A stretch of DNA of 64,000 nt from Castanea sativa (GCF_040712315.1 NC_134018.1:19054835-19118834); one strand, 5' to 3'; counted from the first letter of the stretch, positions 1 through 12,879 are shown. Numbers and translations: made by a program. The notes: generated by a model from the sequence alone, not told the origin.

Positions 1-1113
1 AAGTGGTTAGCCACTTAACAGAGCAACAATATGATCTCATCGAAAAACCAGAGTCAGTTTCCATCCTCTCTTGCTCCTCTTGGAGATCTACTCAAAGACC
101 TCATGTTCCTTTCGAACTTGAACGGTTGCAACTTTTACCGCACTTCACCGGTTGAAGAGTTCGCTAAAAGGAAAGGTTCTACCAAGGTGTGGAAGAAAAA
201 AGGCTCAAAGTGCTTGCATTACTTGTGTGTTTTTGTTTTCTTGTTTTGAGTCAGTCTAGTTTTATGCATTGCTTTGTTTAACATGTTTTTGTTTGTTTGT
301 TTTCAGTTTTGCTTTTTTTTTTCATAAAAAAAATTAAAAAAAATTGAAAAAACAGAAAAATACAAAAACAATGTGTGTTTGTGTACATTGGTACTTGTGT
401 ACCTTGAATGACCATTGAAACAAAGTTTTCTAAACTTAGTATCTCTTATAGCTTAAATGAGCATCTCTATGCACAACTAAGCAAGTGAATTTTGTAGCTC
501 GTGTTTGTGATGAGTAAGATTAAGTAATATTTTGTACTTAACACTCGTATCACTCTTTTTGACGGGTAGGACTAGAAAATCCTAAGAGAAAGGCATAAAT
601 AACTATCTTCCCACTATTGTCCACCAATCATGAAATGACATATGTATGCTTCAGTATAACAAAAGTGCAATGTCAAAAGCTAAACATAATTGGGTATTTC
701 TTTTTTCTCTCTTATATGTCCATGCATGATATGCTTAAAAGAAAATATGCAAAGAAAAGTAAAAGCACAAAGATTCAAAATGCTTTATATATATGATTGC
801 AAGCGTGTCTTCTAAGAGATATGCGAGTTATAGGATGTACCTCGAAGGTGATGTACCTCGAAGGTGATAGTCCTCGTCAAGCAATTATAATCATGAGTGA
901 GTTAAATGGATTTGGTCATATCTCAAATCGTCATAACATGTAGACACCTATACAATCTTGCAATGTTTTTCACCCACAACATGAAATATTTTTTACTACT
1001 CTTAATACATGTGTAAGTATAATGTGATTTAGCCATCACAAGGAATACATGTGTTAATGTATGCCTACTAAACTGTCTTGACTTGTTTTTTAAATATAAA
1101 ATTGGTTAAACTT

Positions 1114-1118
<5 letters not shown>

Positions 1119-1144
<26 letters not shown>
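1119..1144. repeat. (GT)n microsatellite
   Basis: About 13 uninterrupted GT units inside the non-coding part of the Copia-type element. Confidence 0.95.
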
Positions 1145-1284
1145 TTTAGATCTAAATTCTTGACATTTTTCTTGTTGAGAGATGTTTTTGAGAGCTCATA
1201 ATGTTGTTTGGATCTTTGGTTGAGTAGCATACTTGATTGCAATCATGTCTGTATTTTTCTCTTATTTGAAAAGCTGTTTTAAAC

Positions 1285-1640
1285 AATCTCGACAGCTTCT
1301 CGATGCCTCTCAACAGCTAGGCTATCTAACGAGCCTCTTGAGCCTCCTTTCTCGGCAGCTGTTATCGAAATTTTGATCTATTGAAGTTTTTGAGAATTTA
1401 TCTCGATAGCTTCTCGACAGCTTCTCGACAGCTTCTCGTTTCATCGAGAAAGTTTTTATCTGCTCGATAGTTTCTCGATCCATTGAGGTTCCTTTGCTAT
1501 GGATACCTCTTGATAACTTCTCGATAGATCCTTCTGACCATTTTAATTCTCGATAGCTCTCAACACCTCTTGATCCATCGAGAAAGGTCAGCGCAACATT
1601 TCTCTCATTTCTCCTCGATCTCTCTCGACAGAACTTGTCT
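1285..1640. repeat. Cluster of CTCGACAG/CTCGATAG-like motifs
   Basis: Within about 350 bp, short motifs such as TCTCGACAGCTTCTCGA, CTCGATAG and ATCGAGAAAG recur many times in both orientations. The same words occur in the downstream LTR near 4030-4130. It is not a clean tandem array. It may be a degenerate repeat or a set of protein-binding sites in the element's untranslated region. Confidence 0.5.
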
Positions 1641-2115
1641 CCTCACCTTCCCAAACTCATTTCTCTCTCTCTAAACCTTAAACCCAGAAGCTTTTCATTC
1701 TAAAGATCATTTTCTCCATCTGGTATGATTTCTTTTCACTCATTCTATCATGCATTTCATATTTTTTGACCTAACTTTAGGGGTTTCTAAAACGTTTTGG
1801 GGTTTTTCAAAATTGATGAGTTTTCCACAAAATCTTTGGGTTGGTTTTTGTTTAAATGGTTTTAAATCATCATGCATTGCATCACATTTACATTTTAACA
1901 ATGATTCATGCATTTTAGATGTGTGTTTAATTTGTTGCAAGTATGTGTGCTAGTAGGTTTGGATTGAGCTGAGCCCATGATGTCTTTAATGTTGCATGTC
2001 ACATGTTTATGTATTTTTCATGCATACGTACCTTCATTTCTTTATATTTTGATATTAAACTATTTGGTGCTTTTCTAATTGTCCCTCTCTCTCTCTTTCT
2101 TTCATTAGCTGCTCT

Positions 2116-3284
2116 ATGGCACCTAAATGAAAATTTGTTTCGTCTCGGAACCCTCTTTGTTCCAGGGCATCTTCCTCTGATTTTACTCCTTCTCATCTTC
2201 GGTTCCGTGATGAGAAAGTCCGTAAGGACTTCTCTAGAACTTTTCTCTACGAGGCATTCATTCGGAACGCTAAGTCATCTTATTGGATTTTTTCGATACT
2301 GACCTTCCCACTATCATCCACAGTAGGGGTTGGGAGTCACTGTGTGGCGTCTCTGTCACTTGCCCCTCCATGATCATACAGGATTTTTACTCCAACATGT
2401 ACGAATTTGAATATTCAGTACCTCTTTTTGTTACTCGCATTCGGGGTACGCGTATAGTGGTCATTCTGGATATTGTATCCAAGGTGCTCCACGTCCCGAG
2501 GGTAGCGCATCTTGACCACCCCAGCTATGATCGTCTTAGGACTGTGTCCAAAGACAAGCTCATGTCTCTATTCTATGAGACACCTTCTTCTTGGGGTGAT
2601 CGTCAATACACCTATTGCTCGACCTTTGCTAAAGGTCTGAAATTCCTTAAAATGGTGATGACATTCGTTCTCCATCCATTGTCTCGCTATAACTTAATCA
2701 CAGAGTATCGTGCTCAATTTTTGTTATCCCTCTTAGAGGACATTTCTATTGACTTCCCTTCTCACTTCATTCTATCCCTCATAAATGTCTATAGGGATAC
2801 GGTAACCCATGATAAGCTCATTTTTCCTTCAGCTATCATGTGGATCATTGTCCATTTTTTTGTCTCCTATCCCAAGTATGATCACTTTTTCATCATGGGT
2901 GTCATTGACACTGCTACCATTAGACGGAGTGATGCCCAGCTTCGCCCGAGGTGGCCACAGACCGAGACAACAGAGCCTCCGACTTCTTCAGCCCTATCGA
3001 CATCTGTTCTTTCTTCTTCTACGAGTGGTGTAACTCTCGATGCAATCATGGCACAGCTTCAATGCATGGATTCTCGCCTTGACACTCTCAATGATGAGTT
3101 GTGTTAGGTGAACACCCGTGTCGGTCGTCTTGCATGACGACAGGCTCACCTTGGTGGCTTCGTAGGGTCTTCCTCTCCTTCCCCAAAGGCATCTGAGGAC
3201 AAGGATGATGATAGTGACTCCGATGGTGGTGATGCTAAGGATGATAGTGCTAGCTCTTCAAGTGATGATGCGATGACTGCTTGA
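2116..3284 (+). pseudogene. Decayed retrotransposon ORF, putative plant transposon protein type
   Basis: An open stretch at 2283-3107 encodes 274 residues including IHSRGWESLCGV, FYSNMYEFEYSVPLF and RGTRIVVILDIVSKVLHVPR, which I recognise as the putative plant transposon protein domain common in tree genomes. The likely original start is the ATG at 2116 (MAPK), but codon 5 is TGA and a frameshift separates it from the main frame before 2283. After the stop at 3105-3107 the frame continues through another stop into an acidic Asp/Ser-rich tail ending near 3284. Function is unknown. No protein is expected from this copy. Confidence 0.65.
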
Positions 3285-3833
3285 GTTACTTGCCCTTTGT
3301 CATTCGTGACAAAAAGGGCAAGTAGTTTTGGGATGAGAGTAGTCATGTATTTAGGGAGAGAGTTAGCATAGGACATTTTTGATAGGAGGAGTGTCTATAC
3401 TTTAAGGGATGTAGTGAGGACTTTTTTATCTTTTCTTTTCTTTACTTTTTAGATACATTGTTCTTACTTTGTGATAGCAAACCCTGTATTCATGTTGATA
3501 TATATATTGAGATTGTTATTACATTTTCACTTATCTCTTCATGTCTTTTTTATTTTCTCTCTTTATGCACATGCTTCTTATTACTTGTATGCAATCTTTT
3601 ATTTCTATTTCACACTAAGATGCCGTGATGAGTTTTGTTTAAAGTGTTTCAAAAATACAGGTTGTCAAAATCTTTCTTGCCATGAACTCACTTCTTGCAA
3701 AGTTTTTTAAGATTTTGTGTTAGGATAGATTTTATTGCATTCAACAAGTAAGTATGATTTGAGTGATTTATGACTTCTCTCATATGTTCTTTTGTTTGTT
3801 ATGGTTTTGTCACGGATTGCTAAAGGGAGAGAT

Positions 3834-4856
3834 TGTTAGGACATATGTGAATTATTTTAGGAACATATGTCAATATAGAATTAGCTAATCCTTTGACAAA
3901 ACATGTTTTGCTTGTAATTAGGCAGCTCTAGGATGTGTTTAATACTTCAAGGAACAAGGTTTCAAGTTCAAGTGTTAAAACCATGCAAATCTGTTCAAGA
4001 ATCAAGTAAAGAAGTGCTGAATTTTAAAACTCGACAACTAGCTCGACAGATAGAATCTATCGAGATTTATAAGGCAGCTTTAGCTCGATGCTTAACAACT
4101 GCTCAATAGATAAGCTATCTATCGAGATTTATGAAAATCAGATTTTCAGTTCTGATTTCATTCCAATCTGTGAGTACATGTTTAGGTTTTCTTTTCTCAC
4201 AACCCTAAACATATATAAGGATTATTTTAAGAGTCGTTAAAGGTTTCACAGTTGCACGAGTGTGAAGCAAAGTTTTGTTTATGCAAATTGCAACCGGAGA
4301 CAGAATTTGCCCTAGTTCATCTTTCTCTTGAAGAAGCTGCTGCGTTTGTAGGCTGTTGGGTTTTGTGACCAAGGAGCTTCACGATCTTCATCGTGTTGAT
4401 GAACTGAAGAACTTTGCAACCAACATCTTTCTCAAGTTGGTGATTAAGTCACGTACTAGAATTCGCGCATCTATTGGTTAGTCATGTACTGGGAGCCGTG
4501 CATTGAAAATGAGAGATTGTCACTACAGAACAAGTCCAATTGGATATTTGGATAAAGGTTCAACTGTAGGTTGGTATAAGGTACTAGGATTCCTTTATTT
4601 GTAATCGCTTGTTTTCATAATAGTGGATTCTCGAAAGTGGTTATCTTAAATTCACCCGATGGGGTTTTGCCTCGGTAGTTTTCCCCATTCATAAACAAAT
4701 CACTTGTATCAAATTTAATTTCTACTGTATTCAGTTATTTGGTGATTTGTTTGTGATATCATGCGTTTTGCATGTTAATTGGATTGATTAATTAATTAAC
4801 TTGCCTAATTAATCAATTAATTTATCACAAGGGGTCAATACATTCTTGGCCTTTCA
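3834..4856 (+). repeat. 3' LTR of the Copia-type element (LTR1)
   Basis: It begins TGTTAGGACATATG directly after the purine-rich AAAGGGAGAGAT and ends in CA near 4856. A TATA-like ATATATAAGG lies at 4211-4220. No primer binding site follows, which fits a 3' LTR. The right boundary rests on the TG...CA rule, without a partner LTR to confirm it. Confidence 0.6.
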
Positions 4857-5883
4857 ATTCACTTGGCCCAACTAACAAAGTGAGTCATGTGCATTGCACA
4901 AAATATGACACATGTCATCTTTCTGTTGGTGGTTGGAGCCAAACATTTTCCTTAAAATAATGTGGTTATGTCTTAAGTCAAGTTAAGAAGTAGCTTAGAA
5001 TGAATCAAGTTTCTAAAGGATTACTCAAGTGAAAATAGTTTCTCAAGCTAACTTATCCAAATAGAATGTTTGTGCAACTCTTGTTGAACAAAAATTCAAA
5101 TAGCAAGTTTACTTAAGCCTTTCTCAATATTCGCTTAACCAAGACTTTGATAAATGAGGAACTAACTTAGTTAGCCTAACGTATTAACCTATTATTTTCC
5201 TATATATAAGGCCAACTATGAGCGCATCACTCGTCCATAGGCTCTATGTGCTTGCTCTAGGGAATATGTCTTAGCCAAGTGAACCAAAGGAGGACGGTTT
5301 GGGAGTTGCCACCTAGTTTAGATCTAGGAACCAACTAGGCCCCTTGCTAAGGGCCATGTATATCCAAATTCAAGGTCCAAAGTTAAGTGACTGAGTTGAG
5401 AAGGTAGACACCCAACTCCTTCAAGATTTTGGACTGGTCTCCACTCATGATATTTCATATCTTAATTCTATTAATGAATCCTCTAATAGGCTATTCTAAC
5501 ATGTATACAGACACTCACTTCATTTGTATTGCACACAACATATTATCTTCTTAACATCAACACATACATCCACATCATATTCATCACATAGTATACATCC
5601 ACATCATATTCATCACATGGTATATGTCTTTTATTTTATGTGTTGTGAAATCAAGAATTTATTTTGGTTTACTTGCATTTTCCACATGTGTATATGTGTT
5701 TGTTGAAGTGGTTCAGGAACATACAAGTTAATTTAGTCATGGCTGCTGTCTACACTAGCAACTGATAGATAGTAGTTAAGTTGAATTGTGTTTAGGGTAT
5801 TTTAATTTTAAATTGGCTGTTTTGTAATTTTGAGTATTTCATGTTTGTGATGTGTTTTGTCATGGATTGCCAAAGAGGGAGAT
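4857..5883 (+). mobile_element. Internal remnant of a second Copia-type element
   Basis: This stretch lies between LTR1 and a second polypurine tract (about 5870-5883). The sequence before that tract (GTCATGGATTGCCAAAGAGGGAGAT) closely resembles the one before LTR1, so both elements share a lineage. I see no recognisable coding domain; only the non-coding 3' internal end is left. Confidence 0.5.
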
Positions 5884-6508
5884 TGTTAGGTTCTAAGACC
5901 TTACAGACTAATGTATTAGAACTTCAATGTGTACTCTGTTGGTAAACCATGATCAAAACATATAATCTAGGTTTAGGCTTGCTCAAAGTATGTTTTGTTG
6001 TAAAGTTGGAATCAAGTGATTGCAGAAATTAGTGGACAAATTTTACAAGGCTCAATTGATCAAAAATTAAACTCGATCGATCGTGCAGAATTAATTTTCT
6101 GCAGAATTTTCAACTTAGTCCAAGCCCGTTTGACGTGTAGGAGAACTTGTGGTTGCTGTAGATCAAGAGAAATAAGTAGTCTGTAGACTTGGAGTTGTCA
6201 CGTGGTCATGGTAGTAAGTTTTCTACTCGAAGTAGCAACAGGATGTTAGTGCTCTAAGTTCTATTGTATAAACTTCAATTCTTTCATAGTGGATCTGTTT
6301 TACCTTGAAGATAGCTAGGTTAAATCCTCCCCAAGTTTTTTACTAGTTTGATTTTCCTAGGTTATTAGATCTTTGTGTTCTTTATATTTTTTGCATTAAT
6401 TTTGTTTTACACATATTGGTTTAACCTAGTTTTAATTAACAAACTTGTTAATTAACTTGAAATAATATTAGGTTAATCATACTGTGTTAAGGAGTCTTAA
6501 ATTTTACA
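5884..6508 (+). repeat. Internally deleted 3' LTR (LTR2, same family as the solo LTR at 54094-54925)
   Basis: It starts TGTTAGGTTCTAAGACC after a polypurine tract and ends near TTTTACA. Read against the reverse complement of 54094-54925 it matches at both ends and in the right half, but it is about 207 bp shorter. The missing middle part includes the TATA box seen in the other copy. This LTR is therefore probably promoterless. Confidence 0.75.
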
Positions 6509-7359
6509 GAGACTGCACCACCAAAGTTGAAAATTCATGTTTTGTGGATGAGGAAAAATTCTTTGAAATGAGTGTTCATTTACGTTGTCCTTGCTATAAC
6601 ACTTCCAATCTTTTGAAGAACAACATCGCTTGAATTTTTTTGCTGCATTTTCTTTTCAATATTTGATTTCTCAAAGATCTAAAAACATTGAAAAGTAATT
6701 GACAAGAAGATTTTTTGACCTGTGTATTTTGTTTGTTTTTTTAGTGTTGAAAGTCTTGAGATGTGTTATCATTAATATAAATATCTTTCTCTTGACTTAG
6801 AACATGCTTGACATTGTGTAAATACTTAGAAAGTACGTGTAAGCAGAACTAGTACATAACTATTTTAAGGTAAATGAAAATTTGTATTGTCAATCTATAA
6901 AAGTGATATATAGATTGTACTTTCTATTTTAGTACATGAACCCCCATTTAAAACTCATTTGTACATTAATTTTATGAGTTAAACATTCATTGAAAAACCT
7001 TACATTTTTAATTCAAGCATTGCTATGAATTTCAATGTTTCATTGTCTTTTTTATAAACTTCTATTGGAAAAAATAGTAGAAATGACTACCTTGACTTTA
7101 GTGTGAAGCTACTATGTTGCACACATCTTAGAGAGAGTTGCCAATTTTCATAGTGTGAAAATCACCCTTCAATATAGCATAAATAACCATGAAGAGATAA
7201 GGTTGCAAAAGAAAAATCCTGCGAAAAAAGAATAAAATACTACACCATCAGAATATTCTTTCCCCAAGTAAATCACAGAGACTTACTACTTTTACTACAT
7301 AAGAAGGTAGCATCATCTCAGTCAGTTTCTTTGTAGGCTAATAAAAGGTTAAAGAGAGG
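6509..7359. other. Non-coding stretch, nothing recognised
   Basis: AT-rich sequence without a credible ORF, RNA gene or repeat structure that I can name. Confidence 0.5.
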
Positions 7360-7954
7360 TGTGAGGACCAGAGGACCTAAGAACCCGAGGACCCGAAGAA
7401 AGAAAGACCAACATTAGAATGAAAGATGCGGTCTCTCCGGGTGTGCCCGAAGATGAGGTGGCGTGGACGATAACTACATAAGGGACACGTTACAAATATC
7501 TGGATGTATTAGGCTTATTTGGAAGGTTGCATTAAATGCTTGGCAACAACCATTCTGGCCGCATTAATTAGCGAGCATCACCTCTATCCGTCGCATTAAT
7601 GTGGACATGACCTGAACAGTGCGGGATGCAAAGTGGAAACTTGTTCCATTGCCGACGGACAAGTGTCACGGGAAAAGGACCGCAGATTGCAAGGTGTAAG
7701 GCTACGATGAAAACAGAGAATAGTATAAATAGGAATCAAGAGACTACGAATAAGGACTTTTGTTGTTGAACCCTCTCTACCAAATGTATTGTATGAGGAC
7801 TCTTACATGAATAAAGCAGCAGTAACGTTTGGAAGCTGATTTTATGAGTTTTTCGTCCTCACAAGAGGAATTTGGGGTTTTTGTTTCATCCAAGGGCGAG
7901 GGTTTGGGCTTGGAGAGGCAATCAACCCATTGTGTAGCCAACTATAGTTATTAC

Positions 7955-7992
<38 letters not shown>

Positions 7993-8130
7993 ATAGTTAT
8001 TTTTCGAGTTTTGGATCCATATAAATATTGTATTCCGTTATCATATAATTTTCTTAAGTATATTTCGAACCTTACGAGTAAAATTCGGGGTTTATTTGTG
8101 TTAAACCGGTATACTTAATGCCTCTCATCA
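7360..8130 (+). repeat. Probable solo LTR (Gypsy-like)
   Basis: A GC-richer block starts TGTGAGGACCAGAGG and ends near CCTCTCATCA. It has a promoter-like TATAAATAGG at 7724-7733 followed by a leader-like region, and an ATT microsatellite inside (about 7952-7990). No internal coding domains, primer site or second LTR are nearby. I could not find a target-site duplication, so the ends are approximate. Confidence 0.45.
7952..7990. repeat. (ATT)n microsatellite
   Basis: About 12 ATT units, flanked on both sides by the word AACTATAGTTATT. Confidence 0.9.
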
Positions 8131-8571
8131 ATATATTCCCTTAGTAGTGACATTCGTTTGTCAATTCAAAATTAATAAGAAGCCCGATAAACATTGTTTA
8201 CATATACAATTACAGATGAGAGAGAGAGAGAGAGAGAACAAGCACATGAGGAGCAAGATGGTGCTGATTACATTTCTTTTGATCAGCAACACTGATAATT
8301 ATAACAACTATGAACTTTTACATAAATAAACTAATGAACAAATATGGATGTCTGCTTACATATTCTTATTAAACACATATTCCTTTATTTTTTACACCAA
8401 GATTGGAAAAAAATTTGTAGTACTTTGTGTTAGCATCTAACATGTGGTTCCCTTTTACAAACAAACAAATGAAGCAATTAGCAAAAGATAAAAAAATGGA
8501 CATTAGATCAACAGAAATGATGCAGAACTAAAAAAGTTAATGAAGGACCAGTTATCGATCAGTGTATCATT
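8131..8571. other. Downstream flank of the TIR-only gene
   Basis: It includes a short (GA)n run at about 8219-8237. Otherwise AT-rich and non-coding; the 3' untranslated region of the minus-strand TIR gene should lie here. Confidence 0.5.
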
Positions 8572-10628
8572 TCAATATTCCTTCATTATTGATTTGGTTG
8601 GCACCATCGGTACTGGTGTTTTATTAGGAGAGCCGAAATTGGTATACATCAAACTTTCTTCTTTGTCAAGCTCTATCAAGCTCTTGATCACTATTTCTGT
8701 AGCACTTGTTACAACTTCTGACAAATTCCTACAAGCACAATAGAAAAATTAATAACGGATGAATTCCAATTTTTCCTAAACTGGAGAATCGAAGGATTGG
8801 CAGAACTATATATTGGAAAAATTTTGTGCTAGTAAATGGAACAAAACTTAGTTGTAGTTTTTTAAATATTGTATCTTAAATTTTCCAATTAAATTTAATT
8901 ATATAGTTGCATTAACTAATAAATCACAAACAATATTATCTTTACTCAGAAGCAATTAAATTCAACCATATAGTTCATTGATCAATGAAACTACATATTT
9001 GAATTTAATTAAGGTACATTAGGCATAACACTTAAGAAATTGTATCTGAATTTTTTTCTCATAAGTAATATAATCCATGGGTTCAAAGTCCTTTAAAAAA
9101 AAAAAAAACTGAACTTGTACATCTAAGTATTCTCTGGTGCAGTTTCATTTGTACTACAACTACGTAGTTATTTTGACTACATCAAATGATCGATTTCAGA
9201 GGATAACTTCTGTTTAGAACAATTGTAATTAAAGTATGTAACAAAAAGAATATTTGAGAATGCCATCCAAAGAAGTTGGTAAAAGTCTAAAGGCATCATG
9301 CTATAATAGAACACTATCTTAGGATGCTGCTAAAAGTATCCATGAGGAGTGTGCAGTGGGTCAAAGAGTTAAGGATCAACTAGTTATTGGCTAATACTAG
9401 GACAAATAAATGAATAAAAACCTTTTTTCCTAACTCTTTGGTAAAGATTTTATTGTTAAAACTTATAATTACAGATGCATGCATGTGATATGATAAAGTT
9501 CAAAAGAGTTGAGGGCTTTGTTCCAATTCGTTGATGAGTGATAATTCCTTTAGTAGATTATTTTTCTTGAGGTAATGATTGTATCATTAACCTTACTTAA
9601 CATAGATAGAGATGAATTATTAGGAGCCTCGGACTATCTAAGATTAATCATTCAAATGTATGAAAAGTACTTGCTACTTTTGAATATAGAGTAAAACTAG
9701 TGCCTTGGAGTCTCTTAATTGGTAAAGATTGATACAACATGTTAGGAAACCATTTTAAAAAAGAATTAGCTTGCACAACTAGTCTTTGCACCAATGAAAT
9801 CACTGGCTCTAATATTACTTCTTGGTATTATAGGTTTATCAGTAATGTATTAGAGTTGAATATTAACACTTTGGAAAAATTCACTTTGTGAGTGCTGAAA
9901 ATGCAACAAATTAGAATACTACTTAAACTGAAAAGTCTAAGCCAATAGTGAAAATATCATATCAATCACTTATTCTTGTTAATTAGTACTACTCTTTACG
10001 TAACAATCTAATAAAGTTCATAAAATTTACTTGGTAAAAATGAAAATGGACATACTATTGCAGCACCAATTGTGCTGAAACAAAATAATAGTAATAATAA
10101 TAATAAGGAAGATTGATCTTACCCCTTGGAGGAGTCAAAGGTAAGCCCCACGGTGTTCTTAGCCTCATCAAGAGCCCAGTTAAACCTCCGAAGATCCTTC
10201 TTGTCACATATTACATTTCTTGGAACACGTAGTTGAGAAGGCTTAATGTCACAAAATATAGGTATGACCTTCTTCTTGGTCTCCATGAATAGAGCCAGTT
10301 CATGAAGACAAAAATACGATTGACAGTAATTAGGCGAAAACATTGCTACGCCTACCTTGCAGCCATGTATTGCACCATCAATCTTTTCAAATAGTTTGTC
10401 TCCTGGCTTCATAGTTTTGTTGTCCAAGAAAGGACGTAGGTTAAACCTGGAAAGATAATCATAGAGCAAAGTGGCTATTGTTCGCTTTGTGTCAATCCCT
10501 CTATGGTTAAGGAAAACATCACATGTGGGTTTAATCACACGTTTGGCCAATTGGGTTTTGCTTCTGTTGGAGAATAATCGGCTTTGGAATTTCAAGGCTG
10601 GTGAACGATGCATGATTTCTCTAAACAT
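8572..10628 (-). CDS. TIR-only (TX-type) protein, two exons
   Basis: Exon 1 is 10628-10123 and exon 2 is 8728-8572; the 1394-bp intron has GTAAG donor and a TAG acceptor, and the joined frame gives 220 residues. Residues about 36-165 form a TIR domain: CDVFLNHRGIDTKR (36-49), RPFLDNKTMKPGD, and SYFCLHELAL with Glu110 at the position of the catalytic glutamate of plant TIR NADases. No NB-ARC or LRR follows; exon 2 adds 51 residues starting NLSEVVTSATEIV. Such TIR-only proteins, conserved from dicots to grasses, can cleave NAD+ into immune or cell-death signals; activity here is inferred. A TATA-like palindrome lies at 10746-10759, about 120 bp upstream of the ATG. The start was chosen as the first ATG giving a full TIR domain. 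Exon 2 is predicted from splice sites and frame only. Confidence 0.85.
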
Positions 10629-11566
10629 TAGCGTTATGCCTTGCTTGGTATAGGTGTTGTATTAGGGTATTATGGGTTTCTTTCCTAAATTGGAATGTAG
10701 GTGCTGTTTTGTAAGATTGTATTTATGGTATGCTGGCTTGCATTGCCTTATATATAAGGAGGTTCAAATTTTACTTTTCATTGTATTTTTTTACTCTTTG
10801 TTGTTTGGTATTAGTAAATTGGAAGCTTCAACTTTAATTGAACTTTTTAACTCTTGAATTGATTTTGAAAGAAAGAATTTTTATGGAAAGAGATTGAAAA
10901 TCAACATACAACCGTGTTTTAAATTTGATAGAAGAAGGAGATCGATGAAAATCAACATGTCCCTTCAAACACGCTTATTGACTCTCTCTCACACCCAAAG
11001 TGCCACCGCAGATACAGGGTCCACATTCGATTAGAAAAATTCCAGTTTTTTTCAACCTTAAGATCGGGTCGAATATATTACAGCGTGGAGACATAAAAAC
11101 ATAACATGCCTGAACTCGATTCAGTGCTTCAACTTTGGAATTTAATGCAAGAAATTCAAAGTAATTTCCTTAGTCTGAACACCCTTTTCTTTTAATTTTC
11201 TAACAAAAATGAAAGTACCTGGTAACCTTAACGTCTATATTAGTATTCAATACCAGTTTTCTGTATAGCTTACTACCAACCTGAAGGGTTTCTTTGACTG
11301 TTTGAATACAAAATTCTGGTCACAGTATAAAGTTTCCTCGCACCAGGTGATGTAGAATAACGAGAATAGAACTGATAGAAATGGGAGTTCGTTTTCATTA
11401 TACATGAACTTTATTTCTAATAGTAATGATTTTTTATGAATATATTATGGTAGGCGTGATCTGGTGGACTATATAGCAAGGACATAAAGAGAGAGACAGT
11501 ACAAATACAATAATATGATTTTGGAGAAAAGCCTAACTCCTTTTGCCTTTCCGTGTAAGACAATTG

Positions 11567-11570
<4 letters not shown>

Positions 11571-11609
<39 letters not shown>

Positions 11610-11840
11610 CTTTTGTTGTACCCACATCGTGATCCTTGCAATACCTTTTGCCCTACCACGGAGCTTGACTGAGACAACCATTGCGACACAGATATGGCAA
11701 AGTATCCCATTTGCAACATTATGTCCAAGAATATTAATGTAATAGATGATGTGATGGATGTGGCTATCGTGTTGCAGATTTGCTTTTGTTCATCTCCAAT
11801 AACTGATTGGTTGATATTTTGCAATAAATCCTAATTAATG
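11571..11840 (-). repeat. Possible retroposed fragment with poly(A) tail
   Basis: Read on the minus strand, about 230 bp of non-AT-rich sequence ends in a run of about 35 A. That is the form of a SINE or processed fragment. I see no clear pol III boxes and no target duplication. Confidence 0.25.
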
Positions 11841-12879
11841 TTGCATTTCATGACATGTAACCTATTGACCTAAACGTGTTACTCAAAAGCACTTTGAATT
11901 GAATGGAGTGTAATAATTAATGAAGATAGTGTAGGAGATATACTCAAGATTTAATGGTTAAAAATAAGGCAAATTGATGACACCCCCCCCCCCCCCCCTT
12001 GAATTTTTATTATTATCACATTTACCTACTTTTAGTTTGAAATAAGACACTCATCTATCTTTAAATGCAAATTATTTATATTTATCTCCCTTGGACGATT
12101 GAAAAATAACTTTGATAAATCTCAAATTTCAAATTTCAAATTTTCTACTTATATTGTTATTCATATGTATCAGGATTTTTATGGGAGATGAATAAAATGT
12201 CTTAATTCAAACTAAAGAGGAGGTGAGCGTAAGAAAAAAAATCTCAAGGAATGTTAGTTTTCCTTTTAAAAATACTAATTATCTTTAGTATGTAAATGTG
12301 ATTCTCTTATGAAATTTTAGGTTTTATTACTATACATGTGAACTCAAACAAAAGAGTCTAGATGGTAAAACAATCATGTTCTTATAATTCTAATTTTAGG
12401 ATACATTGGAGGTTGAAGAAAGTGGTTAATGGGGTCTAGTTCAACTCTCCCTTCTGAGTTTTAGGGGAGAGTTAGGTTGTGAGTTCAAGATCTATAGGGT
12501 ACATATATAACTCATCAATTAAAAAAAAAAAGTTGAAGAAAGGGTCCAACCCTCTTCAAGGATTTAGCCCTAAACCTATCATAACGATTTTACCCACCCT
12601 TAAAGTATGTGACATTCACGGGAGGGTAAGTGGTGTTCATAGGAGCATTCTCAAAGTCTTGGGATATTATGTTATATATGTAATATATATTCATCATTCT
12701 CATATGTATAGGGAGCCAACACGTACTCATTGTCTAGCATTCTTTGTTCCATCCGAGAAAAATAAAAATCCATTGACTGCTTTTGGTTTGCCATACAACT
12801 TTTTCCCTATTATATTTTCCAGTTTTCAGATGTTTGACCCAACATGAAAAATGTTGATAAAAAATTAGGAGAAAAAAAA

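Larger units (their letters stand above)
1..4856 (+). mobile_element. 3' part of a Copia-type LTR retrotransposon (left end outside window)
   Basis: The segment ends in a polypurine tract (about 3820-3833) and an LTR beginning TGTTAGG, the order expected at the 3' end of a plus-strand element. Upstream lie a decayed extra ORF (2116-3284) and about 2 kb of low-complexity non-coding DNA with a TG microsatellite and repeated CTCGACAG/CTCGATAG motifs. I find no reverse transcriptase or integrase, so pol must lie left of the window or be lost. An extra ORF between pol and the 3' LTR is known from some Copia (Sirevirus-like) elements; assigning this element there is inference. Confidence 0.6.

Noticed and set aside
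4857..4880. Possible primer binding site after LTR1
   Set aside because: ATTCACTTGGCCCAAC does not match a tRNA 3' end such as TGGTATCAGAGC; LTR1 is a 3' LTR.
11417..11824. 135-residue minus-strand ORF with poly-Lys
   Set aside because: The Lys run is a poly(A/T) tract and the rest matches no family I know.
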